From: Paenibacillus oleatilyticus
GTDB taxonomy: Bacteria > Bacillota > Bacilli > Paenibacillales > NBRC-103111
Direction of reading: 5' to 3'
Assembly: GCF_018998565.1 (NCBI RefSeq)
Contig: NZ_JAHNZO010000046.1
Coordinates: 1 to 48,032, forward strand
DNA: 48,032 bases
Shown: positions 24,335 to 33,026 of the stretch, one piece after another
Layout of the letters: each line of letters opens with the position of its first letter
Position numbering within the stretch: the first letter of the stretch is position 1
Notes under the pieces: generated by a model
Seen by the model: the letters and a program-made list of their open reading frames with translations, nothing else
What the model was told of the DNA's origin: nothing
Databases searched by the model: none
Made by a program: the position numbers and the translations under genes

Positions 24335-25402
24335 TTAAGTCAGCTTGACGGTCCAGTCGGCTTCCTTCAGCCACGTTCCCGATTCGAACGCCCGGCCGCG
24401 CAGCGTCACTTTGTCTCGATATACCTGCACATACAATCCTTGGGCCTTCTCCTTGGCCGCATTTTGATAATTGCGGTTCAGCACGCGTCCGACCGAGGAG
24501 TTATGAAAATAGTGAAAGCTTTCTTTGGCGTAATGCTCCACCGTGCCTTGAAAATCCTGATGCCGGTGCCCGCAGAACACGAACACGTTTTTGTAAGGCT
24601 TCAGGAGCTCGCGGAATTTTTTCGCCGGAATCAATTGGTGCGATCCTCCGTCTTGTCCGGCAGGCGGCAGCGGCTGATGGGTCATGATAAAGACGGGCTT
24701 GCCGTCCTTGTGCGAAGCCAGCCGTTCCTTCAGCCAATCCAATTGTTCGTCGGAATACCATGCCCCTTCACTTACCTCGGGCTTCTCCTGCACATAAGCC
24801 TCCTGCGACAGCAGGATCAAGTGGTACCCTTTCTCCCAAGCGTCGTGATAAGGCTTCGACAATCCGAAAAACTTCTGGAACCGCTCGCGCGATTGCCAGT
24901 CCGTTTTGCCGTTGGGCATCGTCTCTTTATTGAAAGCCCCTTTCCGGTCGATCCAAATGTCATAATAATCGTGGTTGCCCATGTTGGCGTAAACCGGAGG
25001 CAGCTTGTAAGCGGACAACGTCTTTTTCAACTCTTTGTAGTCCCTCTCCCGCCCGTAGTCGGTTACGTCGCCCGTCAGCACGAGCGCCTCGACCGGCGAT
25101 TCGAACTGCTTCATATCATCAAGCACTTGCTTCAAATGCCGGACCGTGTTAGGATCGTCAGGCGATACGTGCAAATCGCTGAGAATCATGAACGAGAACA
25201 ACGGCGCTGTCGGATTCCCCGCCGCCGGATCGGGATTCGTCACCCGCTCCGTCTTTGGCAGCACGATGTCACCCGACGCTTGTGCCCCGCCGACCGCCTG
25301 CCGGTCGACCGATTGCTGCAGCAGCTTGATCAGTCCTGCGAGCACCGCCCCGATCATGACCAGAAGTCCGAGCATCCAGCGTATAAAAGCGCGTCTGGAC
25401 AT
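24335..25402 (-). CDS. exported calcineurin-like metallophosphoesterase, possible Tat substrate
   Basis: 355 residues. The N terminus SRRAFIRWMLGLL fits a twin-arginine signal (SRRxF) with a hydrophobic segment at about 10-28. The catalytic domain shows the metal-ligand series SDLHV, GDVTDYG, GNHDYY, MTHQPL and GHRHQDF. It probably hydrolyses phosphoesters outside the membrane; the substrate is unknown. It lies between the zwf terminator and prfC on the same strand. No close family name can be given from sequence alone. Confidence 0.87.
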   Translation of the reverse strand: MSRRAFIRWMLGLLVMIGAVLAGLIKLLQQSVDRQAVGGAQASGDIVLPKTERVTNPDPAAGNPTAPLFSFMILSDLHVSPDDPNTVRHLKQVLDDMKQFESPVEALVLTGDVTDYGRERDYKELKKTLSAYKLPPVYANMGNHDYYDIWIDRKGAFNKETMPNGKTDWQSRERFQKFFGLSKPYHDAWEKGYHLILLSQEAYVQEKPEVSEGAWYSDEQLDWLKERLASHKDGKPVFIMTHQPLPPAGQDGGSHQLIPAKKFRELLKPYKNVFVFCGHRHQDFQGTVEHYAKESFHYFHNSSVGRVLNRNYQNAAKEKAQGLYVQVYRDKVTLRGRAFESGTWLKEADWTVKLT

Positions 25403-25488
25403 GTAAAGATCCCCCTTGCGTTAGCCGGCACTGTACACTCCATCATACCATATTTCAAGAGGTGAAAAAAAGACACAACATGCGCCAG

Positions 25489-25530
25489 CAAAAAAGAGCA
25501 GAACCCGGCGCAAACCGGATCTGCTCTTTC
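25489..25530 (-). terminator. terminator of zwf
   Basis: Minus strand: GAAAGAGCAGATCCGG pairs with the downstream CCGGGTTCTGCTCTTTTTT with one mismatch region, ending in a T run. Confidence 0.85.
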
Positions 25531-25549
25531 GATTTTTTTCGACTGGCGA

Positions 25550-27070
25550 TTACATCTGCGTATGTCCCCAGGTGACCTCGCCTTCGTCCTGCCCGTTCAC
25601 CGGCCACCAACGGAAGCCGTCTTCGGCAACGAGTTGCTGCCCCTGCTCCGGTCCCCAAGTGCCTGCCGGGTACAGATGCAAGTCATCCGTACGCTCACCC
25701 CAGGCGGAGGCGATTTTGTCGACATATTTCCATGCCAGCGCGACCTCGTCCCAGCGGGTGAAGTACGTGGAATCCCCGCGGGCGGCGTCGTAAAGCAGCC
25801 GCTCGTACGCTTCGGGCGTATTCAGCCCGATCTGGCAGCTCTGGCAGAAATCCATCGCGACCGGAACGATCGTTCCTTCCGACCCCGGCTGCTTGGCATT
25901 CATTTTGAAATAAATGCCTTCCACCGGATTGACGCGGAACACGAGCAGGTTCGGCTCCAGCTTATGCTTGCGCGACAAGTAAACGTTGTTCGGCACGTTC
26001 TTGAACTCGACGACCACTTCCGTCGTTTTCACCGGCAATCGTTTTCCCGTACGGATATAGAACGGAACGCCGGCCCAGCGGAAGTTGTCCACGAAGACGC
26101 GGGCGGCAAAATACGTCTCCGTCGTCGACTCGGGGTTGACCTTGTCTTCGTCGCGGTAGCCGCGCACCTGCTCGCCTTTGATATTGCCCGCGACATACTG
26201 CCCGCGCACCGTATTGGCCCGCACCTCCGCCGCCGTCTGGAAGCCGCGCAGACTGCGGAACACCTTCACCTTCTCGTCGCGGATATCCTCCGGATGCATC
26301 CGGCTCGGGGGCTCCATCGCCATGATGGCCAGCATCTGCAGCATGTGGTTTTGTCCCATGTCGCGCAGCGCGCCCGAATGCTCGTAATAGCCGCCGCGTT
26401 CTTCCACGCCTACGGTTTCGCTCAGCGTGATTTGAATGTTGGCGATGTACTTATTGTTCCACAGCGGCTCGAAAAAGGCATTCGCGAACCGGACGACATT
26501 GATATTCTGCACCATTTCCTTGCCGAGGTAATGGTCGATGCGGTAAATGTCCTGCTCCTCGAACACCTGGCGGATTTCGGCGTTCAGCTTCTCCGCGGAC
26601 GGAAGATCGTAGCCGAACGGCTTCTCGATCACAAGCCGGTGCCAGCCGGCCCCTTCGAGCAGTCCGCCTGCCTTGAGATTGTGCGACACATTGCCGAACA
26701 GCTCCGGCGCCAAGGCCAAATAAAACAACCGGTTGCCGCCGATGTCGAATTTGACGTCGAGCCGGTCGGTCAGCTCACGGAGCTGACGGAAGCCGTCAAC
26801 GTTATTAATGTCCAGCGACATGTATTCAAAATGCTCGGCAAACGCATCCCATTGCTCGTCCTTCGTCACGTTATAGCGTGCGAATTCCTGAATCGATTCG
26901 TAGACGTCGTCGCGGAACTGGTCGTTCGTGCGCGAACGCCGCGCGAGGCCGATTACCGCAAATCGGTCGCCCAGCTTACGCTCACGGTACAGGCTGTAAA
27001 ACGCCGGGAATAACTTGCGCCGGGCCAAGTCCCCGGTCGCTCCGAAAATCAAAAACACGGCACTCGTCAT
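25550..27070 (-). CDS. zwf: glucose-6-phosphate 1-dehydrogenase
   Basis: 506 residues, the usual length. The NADP-binding loop GATGDLARRKLFPA is near the N terminus, EKPFGYDL and the active-site RIDHYLGKE lie in the middle, and the C-terminal domain carries VPFYIRTGKRLP and PEAYERLLYDAARGD. It makes 6-phosphogluconolactone and NADPH at the entry of the oxidative pentose phosphate pathway. GAGG lies about 10 bases before the ATG. It is transcribed alone, with its own terminator, divergently from the Sm-like gene. Confidence 0.97.
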   Translation of the reverse strand: MTSAVFLIFGATGDLARRKLFPAFYSLYRERKLGDRFAVIGLARRSRTNDQFRDDVYESIQEFARYNVTKDEQWDAFAEHFEYMSLDINNVDGFRQLRELTDRLDVKFDIGGNRLFYLALAPELFGNVSHNLKAGGLLEGAGWHRLVIEKPFGYDLPSAEKLNAEIRQVFEEQDIYRIDHYLGKEMVQNINVVRFANAFFEPLWNNKYIANIQITLSETVGVEERGGYYEHSGALRDMGQNHMLQMLAIMAMEPPSRMHPEDIRDEKVKVFRSLRGFQTAAEVRANTVRGQYVAGNIKGEQVRGYRDEDKVNPESTTETYFAARVFVDNFRWAGVPFYIRTGKRLPVKTTEVVVEFKNVPNNVYLSRKHKLEPNLLVFRVNPVEGIYFKMNAKQPGSEGTIVPVAMDFCQSCQIGLNTPEAYERLLYDAARGDSTYFTRWDEVALAWKYVDKIASAWGERTDDLHLYPAGTWGPEQGQQLVAEDGFRWWPVNGQDEGEVTWGHTQM

Positions 27071-27306
27071 GGCTTCAGATCCTCGTTCTTTCTATAGAGA
27101 ATAGGAGATAAGGAACGGCAGTTGTTTCCTGTCCGTTCCCTTTACCCCTTTAGCATATCGAAAACCGCCGAGAGATTCAATACTCTGTCGAATGCAAGCG
27201 CGTTCACGGAAAATAGGCATATGCTTATGGGACATTTATCCCGTACAACCGGCACAAATGCCGCATAGTCTGAAGTGTAGAAATCAACTTCGGAGGTGAC
27301 CCTCGC

Positions 27307-27672
27307 GTGAGACCGATTTATCCGATTAACGAAGAACAATGCAGGCCGTATTACGGCCAACCGGTTTTCATTATATTGAAGGACGGTACGGAGCTTGTCG
27401 GCACGCTCAGCCGGTTGGACAAAGGAAAGCTCTATTTTAACGAGACGGCGGCCAGCCTTCAAACGAATGCAAGCGCGTCTGCCAAAAGCAGGCGAAGCGG
27501 AGCAAGCCGCAGCAGTCTGAGAAAAGCCCGCAGCCAAACGAAAAAATTCGACAAGGCGACAACAACCGCCGCGAGCGAAGCGCTCCCCGTCCCTTATCCC
27601 AACTCCGAGCTGTTTGGCGGCCCGTTTGAATTGGACATCGACAACGTCGGGGCCTTGATCGTGCCTGACTGA
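27307..27672 (+). CDS. small protein with Sm-like N-terminal segment and basic linker
   Basis: 121 residues with a GTG start 10 bases after GGAGGTG. The N-terminal part, QPVFIILKDGTELVGTLSRL followed by DKGKLYFN, has the strand-turn-strand pattern of Sm-like folds (inference). The middle (about 52-85) is rich in Ser, Arg, Lys and Ala with no acidic residues, and the tail is acidic and hydrophobic (FELDIDNVGALIV). An RNA-binding or spore-related role is possible, but I cannot assign a function. Single gene, divergent from zwf, ending at a palindromic terminator. Confidence 0.75.
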   Translation: MRPIYPINEEQCRPYYGQPVFIILKDGTELVGTLSRLDKGKLYFNETAASLQTNASASAKSRRSGASRSSLRKARSQTKKFDKATTTAASEALPVPYPNSELFGGPFELDIDNVGALIVPD

Positions 27673-27710
27673 CGCGGCCGAACAATGGCCCGCCTGCGCA
27701 GCGCAACAAG

Positions 27711-27747
27711 CCAAGGCTCTCGCCGCTATCGTGCAGGAGAGCCTTGG
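27711..27747. terminator. bidirectional hairpin between convergent genes
   Basis: Perfect 11-bp stem CCAAGGCTCTC (27711-27721) and GAGAGCCTTGG (27737-27747) between the converging Sm-like and acetyltransferase genes. There is little T run. Confidence 0.6.
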
Positions 27748-27765
27748 GGCTGGCAGCATCTGCGG

Positions 27766-28212
27766 CTAGCCCAGCCGCTTCATCATCATATAGCAGCGAA
27801 GCCTGGCGTCGTAGTGAACCGGATCGTAGCCTTTTTGTACATAGAAAGTTTGAGCTTGCGTATTCGCATCGTCCACCCATAGCACCACTTCGCGGCATCC
27901 CTGGTTCCCCGCCGTACGCTCCGCCTGACGCATCAAGCGCGTGCCGATACCGCGGCCCTGAAACTTCGGATTCACCGCCAGCATATCAACAGACAGGCGC
28001 TTATCCCGATCCACGCGCAGCGCGATAAATCCGACCGGCAAGCGTCCGGCCGCGGTATCGACGTAAGTGACACAGGATTTGAGTCGTTTGAGAATATCCG
28101 TACGGCTTACGCGAAGATCGGGTACCGTTTGCCGCGCAAAGGGAAGGAGCAGCTTTTCCACCAATCCGTATATAATGCCGTCGTCCTGCCGGGGAATACG
28201 TTTTCGGAGCAT
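27766..28212 (-). CDS. GNAT family N-acetyltransferase
   Basis: 148 residues. The acetyl-CoA site is clear: LSVDMLAVNPKFQGRGIGTR matches motif A (Q/RxxGxG/A), and VVLWVDDANTQAQTFYVQKG fits motif B with the usual NxxAxxFYxKxGF pattern. The substrate is unknown. The ATG at 28212 is preferred, as AAAGGCGG precedes it, while the ATG at 28236 has no ribosome site. It stands alone, convergent with the Sm-like gene. Confidence 0.85.
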   Translation of the reverse strand: MLRKRIPRQDDGIIYGLVEKLLLPFARQTVPDLRVSRTDILKRLKSCVTYVDTAAGRLPVGFIALRVDRDKRLSVDMLAVNPKFQGRGIGTRLMRQAERTAGNQGCREVVLWVDDANTQAQTFYVQKGYDPVHYDARLRCYMMMKRLG

Positions 28213-28317
28213 GGCTAAGACCGCCTTTCTGCGCATAAAGTTTAAGTACTTTATCGTATGACAGGCGGTGTCGGAACGTTAAGAAGAAATGAATGCGGGG
28301 CGAAAAAAAACATGCGG

Positions 28318-28407
28318 TTACTTTTTGTATTTTTTGCCGACAAACTTCATAAACAGCACGCTGACAAGCAAAACGGCGGCGATGACAATCCATTGAACCC
28401 AATTCAT
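28318..28407 (-). CDS. mini membrane protein, 29 aa
   Basis: Encodes MNWVQWIVIAAVLLVSVLFM plus FVGKKYKK: one hydrophobic helix with a basic tail, so the tail should face the cytoplasm. AAAGGAG lies 13 bases before the ATG, a little far. Such tiny single-span proteins are common in spore formers; no function can be assigned. Confidence 0.5.
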   Translation of the reverse strand: MNWVQWIVIAAVLLVSVLFMKFVGKKYKK

Positions 28408-28558
28408 GTGCTGACGCGAGCTCCTTTGACAGGTTTTGGTTGATAAATCATCATACTTCATCCTTTTGCAGCGTGTCAAGCATGTATCCGTTTACGGACG
28501 GAAGGTCTTCCGCTATAATGTAAAGAAAAATGTTCCATTGACAGTGAGGTGATCGGGC

Positions 28559-29254
28559 ATGATCGCTCCGATTCAGAGCGTGATTCGTTCGTATCAAATT
28601 CATAAGCAGTGGTTTGCCTTGGAAGACCGGCACAGAAGACAAGATGACTTAACAGGCAAACGTTACCGCGGACGACCGCAGAAAGGAACAGGACAACCCT
28701 CCTATGCGTTCGACCGCTTTGCCGAACGGGCGGCAGGGGATGCCAGAACTATCGTCACGGCGGCTGGCGCCTTGAAAGAAACGGCGGATAACGCCAGGGC
28801 CGCCCTGCAGAGTAACGGCGCATCGCTCCGTCTGATGGAAGGGCTTGTCGGCGGCTACAACGAGCTGGCGAACGCCCTGTCCGAAGCCGGCGTCCTTCTG
28901 CGGCCCGCATGGAGAAAACAAGGGCTCGCCGCCCCTGCCGAGGAAGAACTTGACCGTCTGGGCGTGGTCCCGCAGGCCGACGGCACCTTAAGCTTGGACG
29001 AGCATAAGCTGCTGACGCAGCTCGACAGCGGGGACAAGCATGCGAATGCCGTGCTTCAGGACATCGACGGTTGGATATTGCGCCTGACGCAGGCGGCTGC
29101 CGCCCTGCATGCCATCCCTCCGGCGGACCTGCTGGAGCGGCACGATACGGAAGCCCGCGCCTTCGGCCACTATACCGCACTGCCGGGCAAAAGGCCGCAC
29201 AGCTATTGGCCTGTTCCGCCACTCACAGGTATTCTTATGAATGTTCGTTATTAA
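28559..29254 (+). CDS. helical protein with FliD C-terminal-like segment
   Basis: 231 residues, mostly helical. LVGGYNELANALSEAG and LDRLGVVPQADGTLSLDEHK resemble the C-terminal domain of the flagellar cap protein FliD, where LGI...DGTLSLDEdKL is typical. The FliD N-terminal and adhesin-like domains are missing, and the N terminus is basic and polar (KRYRGRPQKGTGQPSYAF). GAGGTGAT lies 7 bases before the ATG. No flagellar gene is nearby. It could be a standalone relative or a protein that only shares the coiled pattern. Confidence 0.65.
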   Translation: MIAPIQSVIRSYQIHKQWFALEDRHRRQDDLTGKRYRGRPQKGTGQPSYAFDRFAERAAGDARTIVTAAGALKETADNARAALQSNGASLRLMEGLVGGYNELANALSEAGVLLRPAWRKQGLAAPAEEELDRLGVVPQADGTLSLDEHKLLTQLDSGDKHANAVLQDIDGWILRLTQAAAALHAIPPADLLERHDTEARAFGHYTALPGKRPHSYWPVPPLTGILMNVRY

Positions 29255-29271
29255 GAAGCTTTGTTCGTGCA

Positions 29272-29553
29272 TCAAGAAGACTGGCGTCCGCTTCGCACCG
29301 CCAATGCGTGCCGGATGGCGGCAGCCTTCACCTTTTCCTTGCGCTCGTGCTCCGGCAGAGCAAAGAAACCGTCCAGCTTGTATAAGGCGAGCAGCGCTTC
29401 CTCGGCCGCGAGGCGCGCTCCCGCCTCCTGCTGCAATAAATAAAATGCGACCTGGTAGCAATACACTTCGTACCGCTTCAACAGTTCCGTTTTTTCCCCG
29501 AACGTTAATGGAATGCTGGTTTCATTCCGGTCTTTAACGGCTAATCCGTTCAT
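29272..29553 (-). CDS. small protein resembling sigma-factor region 2
   Basis: 93 residues. LLKRYEVYCYQVAFYLLQQE followed by AAEEALLALYKLDGFFALP has the spacing of the region 2 helices of ECF sigma factors, but region 4 and the DNA-binding parts are absent and the tail is basic (KEKVKAAAIRHALAVRSGR). It is a short protein of unknown role, perhaps a decayed or repurposed sigma-like domain. Convergent with the FliD-like gene. Confidence 0.6.
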   Translation of the reverse strand: MNGLAVKDRNETSIPLTFGEKTELLKRYEVYCYQVAFYLLQQEAGARLAAEEALLALYKLDGFFALPEHERKEKVKAAAIRHALAVRSGRQSS

Positions 29554-29744
29554 CCGGCTCTCATCTCCTCTCCTTGATGTCCACGATCCGTTGTATATAT
29601 TTTACTATTCCTATGATCCGACAAACGGAACGAATTCTTCGACTTGAACATCTATATTTATATAGACGAAGGAAACGTGTCAAAACTTACATTTATTAAG
29701 AAAACTTTAAAATTGAGTATCGCAAAAGGCTCCAAAATACGACA

Positions 29745-29805
29745 TGCAAAAAAAGCTCCCAAGCAGGCAATCCCGACATCTTCGGGGCCTCTTGAGAGCT
29801 TATTA
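29745..29805 (-). terminator. terminator of the lia operon
   Basis: Minus strand: AAGCTCTCAAGAGGC pairs, with two mismatches, with GCCTGCTTGGGAGCTT, and TTTTTGC follows, just after the LiaR-like stop. Confidence 0.85.
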
Positions 29806-29813
29806 CCCTGATA

Positions 29814-30461
29814 TTACTCGACCAAACCGTGCTTGTACGCATAAATGGCGGCTTGCGTGCGGTCCTCCACCCCAAGCTTTGCCAAAATGTTGGTGACGTG
29901 AAACTTAACCGTTTTGACCCCGATGAACAGCTCGTCGGCCACGTCCTGATTGGACTTGCCTGCGGCAATGAGCCGGAGCACCTCCATCTCGCGTTCGGTC
30001 AATTCTTCATGCGGCTGCGCAGCCTGCTTCGGCCCGCGGAAGCGATTCATCAGCTTGGAAGCGACTTGGGATTCCAGCACCGACTGGCCTTTAATGGCCG
30101 AGCGGATCGCTTGGGCGATTTCGGCGGCACGCGACGTTTTGAGCAAGTAGCTGAACGCTCCCGCTTCGATCACCGGGTAAATCTTTTCGTCGTCAATAAA
30201 GCTGGTCAGCACGATCACCTTGCATTCCGGGTGCTGCTGCAGCAGACGCCTGGTCGTCTCGATGCCATCCATGCCCTCCATGACCAAATCCATCAGCACC
30301 ACGTCCGGCTTGTATTCCAATGCCAGCCGGATGCCTTCCTGTCCTCCGCTCGCTTCGCCGACCACCTCGATATCGTCCTCCGTGCTCAGCACGGCGGCAA
30401 GACCGATACGAACCATTTCATGATCGTCGACCAGCAACACTTTAATCGTCGTCTCTTCCAA
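29814..30461 (-). CDS. liaR: LiaR/VraR-type response regulator
   Basis: 215 residues: receiver with VDD (11-13), acceptor Asp58 in VVLMDLVMEG and Lys in SYLLKTS, then a LuxR/NarL helix-turn-helix (about 148-210) with LTEREMEVLRLIAAGKSNQD and TVKFHVTNILAKLGV. It answers the LiaS kinase and activates the envelope-stress operon. The TTG at 30461 is chosen because AAGGAGG lies 8 bases upstream; it overlaps the kinase end by 20 bases, so translation is coupled. Last gene of the operon. Confidence 0.92.
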   Translation of the reverse strand: MEETTIKVLLVDDHEMVRIGLAAVLSTEDDIEVVGEASGGQEGIRLALEYKPDVVLMDLVMEGMDGIETTRRLLQQHPECKVIVLTSFIDDEKIYPVIEAGAFSYLLKTSRAAEIAQAIRSAIKGQSVLESQVASKLMNRFRGPKQAAQPHEELTEREMEVLRLIAAGKSNQDVADELFIGVKTVKFHVTNILAKLGVEDRTQAAIYAYKHGLVE

Positions 30462-31518
30462 TCTCAAGTCCTCCTTCCGCCATAATCGGAATGCGAATCT
30501 CAATGCGCGTTCCTTTGCCGGGCGCCGTGATTAAGTTGAGCGAGCCGCCGATTTCGTTCACCCGCTCCCGCATCGTCACCAGCCCGTACGAAGCCTGTTT
30601 TTTCATATCCAGCTCGAAGCCGACGCCGTTATCCCGAATGAGCAGCCGCACCGCATCGCTTGACGGCTGGGTCAGCTTCACCTCCAGCTTTGTCGCTTTG
30701 GAGTGGCGAAGCGCATTGGACAACGCCTCCTGTACGATACGGAACAGGTGATCCTCAATCCCGTTCGGCAGCTTGATGTCTTCGGTCAGCTCGCAGTCGA
30801 TCTGCATCGGCACCTTCGAAGACAGCTCCTGCACCAGCTCGATCAAGCCTTCGGCCAGACGCTTCCCTTCCAGATGGACGGGACGCAGGTGAAGCAGCAA
30901 AGCGCGCATCTCCGACTGCGCTACCGAGGCCATTTCCTCAATGAGGAAAATTTGTCGCTGCGCTTTCTCGAAATCTTTGTCCAGCGTCCGGCCGACGGCC
31001 GTCGCGGTCATCGAGATCGCGAAGAGCTGCTGGCTCACGGCGTCGTGCAGCTCCCTCGCCAGCCGCTGCCGCTCTTCCACGATGGCCGAATATTTCGCTT
31101 TTTGCGCCAGTTGGGCATTATTGCTGGACAGGCGCTGCAGCGAGGATACTTGCTCTTCCCATTTTTTGGTGATCGCATTCAACTGATCGCCGAGCCGGCC
31201 GATCTCATCCTCGCCGAGCGGCGGCACCGAACGGCTCAGGTTGCCCTTCTCCAGCGACAGCATCACCTCGCGCAGCGTCTCCAGCCGGTGCTTCATCCGG
31301 CTGCTGTGCCACAGGCCGTACGAGCCCCCGACCGCTGCAACGATCGCAATCAGCGTCAGGCTCATGCGCACGCCTTCCTGCCATGTTTCGAAAGCATTCA
31401 AATAGCCGTTTGACTGCAGGAAATAGACGATCACGGCAAACAAAACAAGGCTGAGCCCGATGGACTCCGCCATGCTTCTCCATATCATGTTGGTTAACCG
31501 CTTATCATGTCCGTCCAT
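30442..31518 (-). CDS. liaS: LiaS/VraS-type sensor histidine kinase
   Basis: 358 residues: two membrane segments (about 18-36 and 52-70) with a short outside loop, typical of intramembrane-sensing kinases, HAMP (about 75-125), HisKA_3 with His158 in RQRLARELHDAVSQQLF, and an ATPase domain with EALSNALRHS, DNGVGFE and GTRIEIRIP. It senses cell-wall damage, kept off by LiaF. The ATG at 31518 is preceded by GGAGG at 9 bases. It lies 19 bases after liaF. Confidence 0.93.
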   Translation of the reverse strand: MDGHDKRLTNMIWRSMAESIGLSLVLFAVIVYFLQSNGYLNAFETWQEGVRMSLTLIAIVAAVGGSYGLWHSSRMKHRLETLREVMLSLEKGNLSRSVPPLGEDEIGRLGDQLNAITKKWEEQVSSLQRLSSNNAQLAQKAKYSAIVEERQRLARELHDAVSQQLFAISMTATAVGRTLDKDFEKAQRQIFLIEEMASVAQSEMRALLLHLRPVHLEGKRLAEGLIELVQELSSKVPMQIDCELTEDIKLPNGIEDHLFRIVQEALSNALRHSKATKLEVKLTQPSSDAVRLLIRDNGVGFELDMKKQASYGLVTMRERVNEIGGSLNLITAPGKGTRIEIRIPIMAEGGLEIGRDDD

Positions 31519-31537
31519 TCCTGCCGTCCTCCGTGCA

Positions 31538-32188
31538 TCAAACAATTTTAATATCAATATCGGCTACGATATACGAAATTTCCAGCTTCACCTGACGGTC
31601 CGCCGTCCAGTAATTGGGCGACTGCCACACCATCTTGTTCAGCACCCCGGCCTCTTTGTCATACCCGATGCTCGTTTGCCCGAATAAGACGGATGCCGTG
31701 ACAGACAGTCCCACATCCTCCGGAACGATCAGATCGATATCGGCGATGACCCCCTGCAAAATAATCGTCGTCTCCTTCTGCTCGTGGATCGCGTAGGTCA
31801 AATCCATCTGCAGCTCCCCCAGCACGTTCCAGATCGACATGTTGCGCAGAACCCAGGGCTCCCGTCCCCACCGGATGCTGTCGATGACGCTTTGCTTGCG
31901 GTAATGCTGTTCGCTGCGGTGAATTTTACGCGATTTATTGTAGAAGAAGCCGAGCGAAATGAGGATAATGGCCAAGATTAGCGTAAAATTGCCCCCTGCG
32001 AGCAGCAGCAGGCCGATAACCATCATGATGTAGCCTTTGCGCTCGGCGCCCGAACGTACCTTATACACTCCCAGCAAAAGCAAAAAGAGGGCAAGCACGG
32101 TGAAAAATCCGAGATGATTGTCCGCCAGAAGGAAAAGCCCTGCGCCGATCAAGACCAACGCGATGTTGCGGTTTCGTTTGCGGTTCAT
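31538..32188 (-). CDS. liaF: LiaF-type membrane inhibitor of LiaRS
   Basis: 216 residues: four hydrophobic segments in the first 85 residues, a basic linker, and a C-terminal beta-rich domain with GVIADIDLIVPEDVGLSVTA and LEISYIVADIDIKIV, the pattern of LiaF/VraT (DUF2154). It is the negative partner of the kinase next to it. GGGAAAGGGGG precedes the ATG. A strong hairpin (32227-32272) separates it from the PspA gene upstream. Confidence 0.92.
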   Translation of the reverse strand: MNRKRNRNIALVLIGAGLFLLADNHLGFFTVLALFLLLLGVYKVRSGAERKGYIMMVIGLLLLAGGNFTLILAIILISLGFFYNKSRKIHRSEQHYRKQSVIDSIRWGREPWVLRNMSIWNVLGELQMDLTYAIHEQKETTIILQGVIADIDLIVPEDVGLSVTASVLFGQTSIGYDKEAGVLNKMVWQSPNYWTADRQVKLEISYIVADIDIKIV

Positions 32189-32226
32189 CCGTGTCGCCCC
32201 CTTTCCCGGTGAATTCTGGTTGATCC

Positions 32227-32272
32227 GGCAAAAGCCACAGCGCCTTACGGAAGGACGTCCATGGCTTTTGCC
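32227..32272 (-). terminator. intra-operon hairpin between pspA/liaH and liaF
   Basis: Perfect 11-bp stem TGGCTTTTGCC (32262-32272) and GGCAAAAGCCA (32227-32237) on either strand, with no T run. It may be a leaky terminator or processing site that makes the effector genes more abundant than liaFSR; this is inference. Confidence 0.55.
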
Positions 32273-32325
32273 TTACATAGCATATCACAAGTGCCGCTTT
32301 TGCTCCAACAGCTTTTTCGTGAAGA

Positions 32326-33024
32326 TTATTTCCCCTGCTCGCTGGACATCTTTTCTTTCAAAAGCTGCAGCTGATCGTCGATTTTTTGCTGCTTCGCCGG
32401 GTCGACCGACACGGCGCTGCTGTATACCGAACCCGCATAGCCACCGCCGACGTAAGGCTTGCGCGCGATTTCCGCTTCGACTTCCAGCGACATGATCTTC
32501 TCTTCCATGCGACGGAAGCCTTTTACGGCGTTGCCGCCTTCGATCACGTTGGTTGCCGTCACTTCGGCCATTTGCTTTTTGGCCTTCGCCAATTGAGCGC
32601 GGGAGATCAGCTCGCTGCGTTTGTTGCGCATTTGGTAGAACGCGTCTTTCATTTCATGCAGCTGCTGAACCAGCTCGGCCGCTTGCGCCTTGGCCTGCTC
32701 GTGCATTTCCGTGTACTCCGCGATTTTGCCCTCGTAGTACAGCTTTTGCTCCAAAGCTTGGCGTGCCGTCGCTTCCTGATCGTTCTTCAGCGCTTCCTTC
32801 GCTTGTCCTTCGTACTGCGCCGTCAGACGAACCGCTTCTTCCAGACGCTCTTTCAGCTTGCGCTCGCTGGCGATTTGACGGGCCACCGTCACTTCGGCTT
32901 GAGCGATTTCTTCTTCCATGTCGCGCAGATATTGATTCAACATGACGATCGGATCTTCAACCTTGTCAAGCAGCTCATGCAGCGATGCCTTCGTCATGTC
33001 TTTAATTCTAGAAAATACTCCCAT
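32326..33024 (-). CDS. PspA/IM30 family protein (LiaH-like)
   Basis: 232 residues beginning MGVFSRIKDMTKASLHELLD followed by KVEDPIVMLNQYLRDMEEEI, the standard start of PspA/IM30/LiaH, then continuous coiled coil (about 25-190) and a short C-terminal tail. It forms rings or filaments on damaged membrane. Its tail lacks a Vipp1-like extension. AAAGGAG precedes the ATG, 2 bases after the PspC stop. One of two PspA-type proteins in this operon. Confidence 0.93.
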   Translation of the reverse strand: MGVFSRIKDMTKASLHELLDKVEDPIVMLNQYLRDMEEEIAQAEVTVARQIASERKLKERLEEAVRLTAQYEGQAKEALKNDQEATARQALEQKLYYEGKIAEYTEMHEQAKAQAAELVQQLHEMKDAFYQMRNKRSELISRAQLAKAKKQMAEVTATNVIEGGNAVKGFRRMEEKIMSLEVEAEIARKPYVGGGYAGSVYSSAVSVDPAKQQKIDDQLQLLKEKMSSEQGK

Positions 33025-33026
33025 TG

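Noticed and set aside
25562..27013. Long plus-strand frame (483 codons) opposite zwf
   Set aside because: Antisense shadow of zwf, with no ribosome site and no domain signature.
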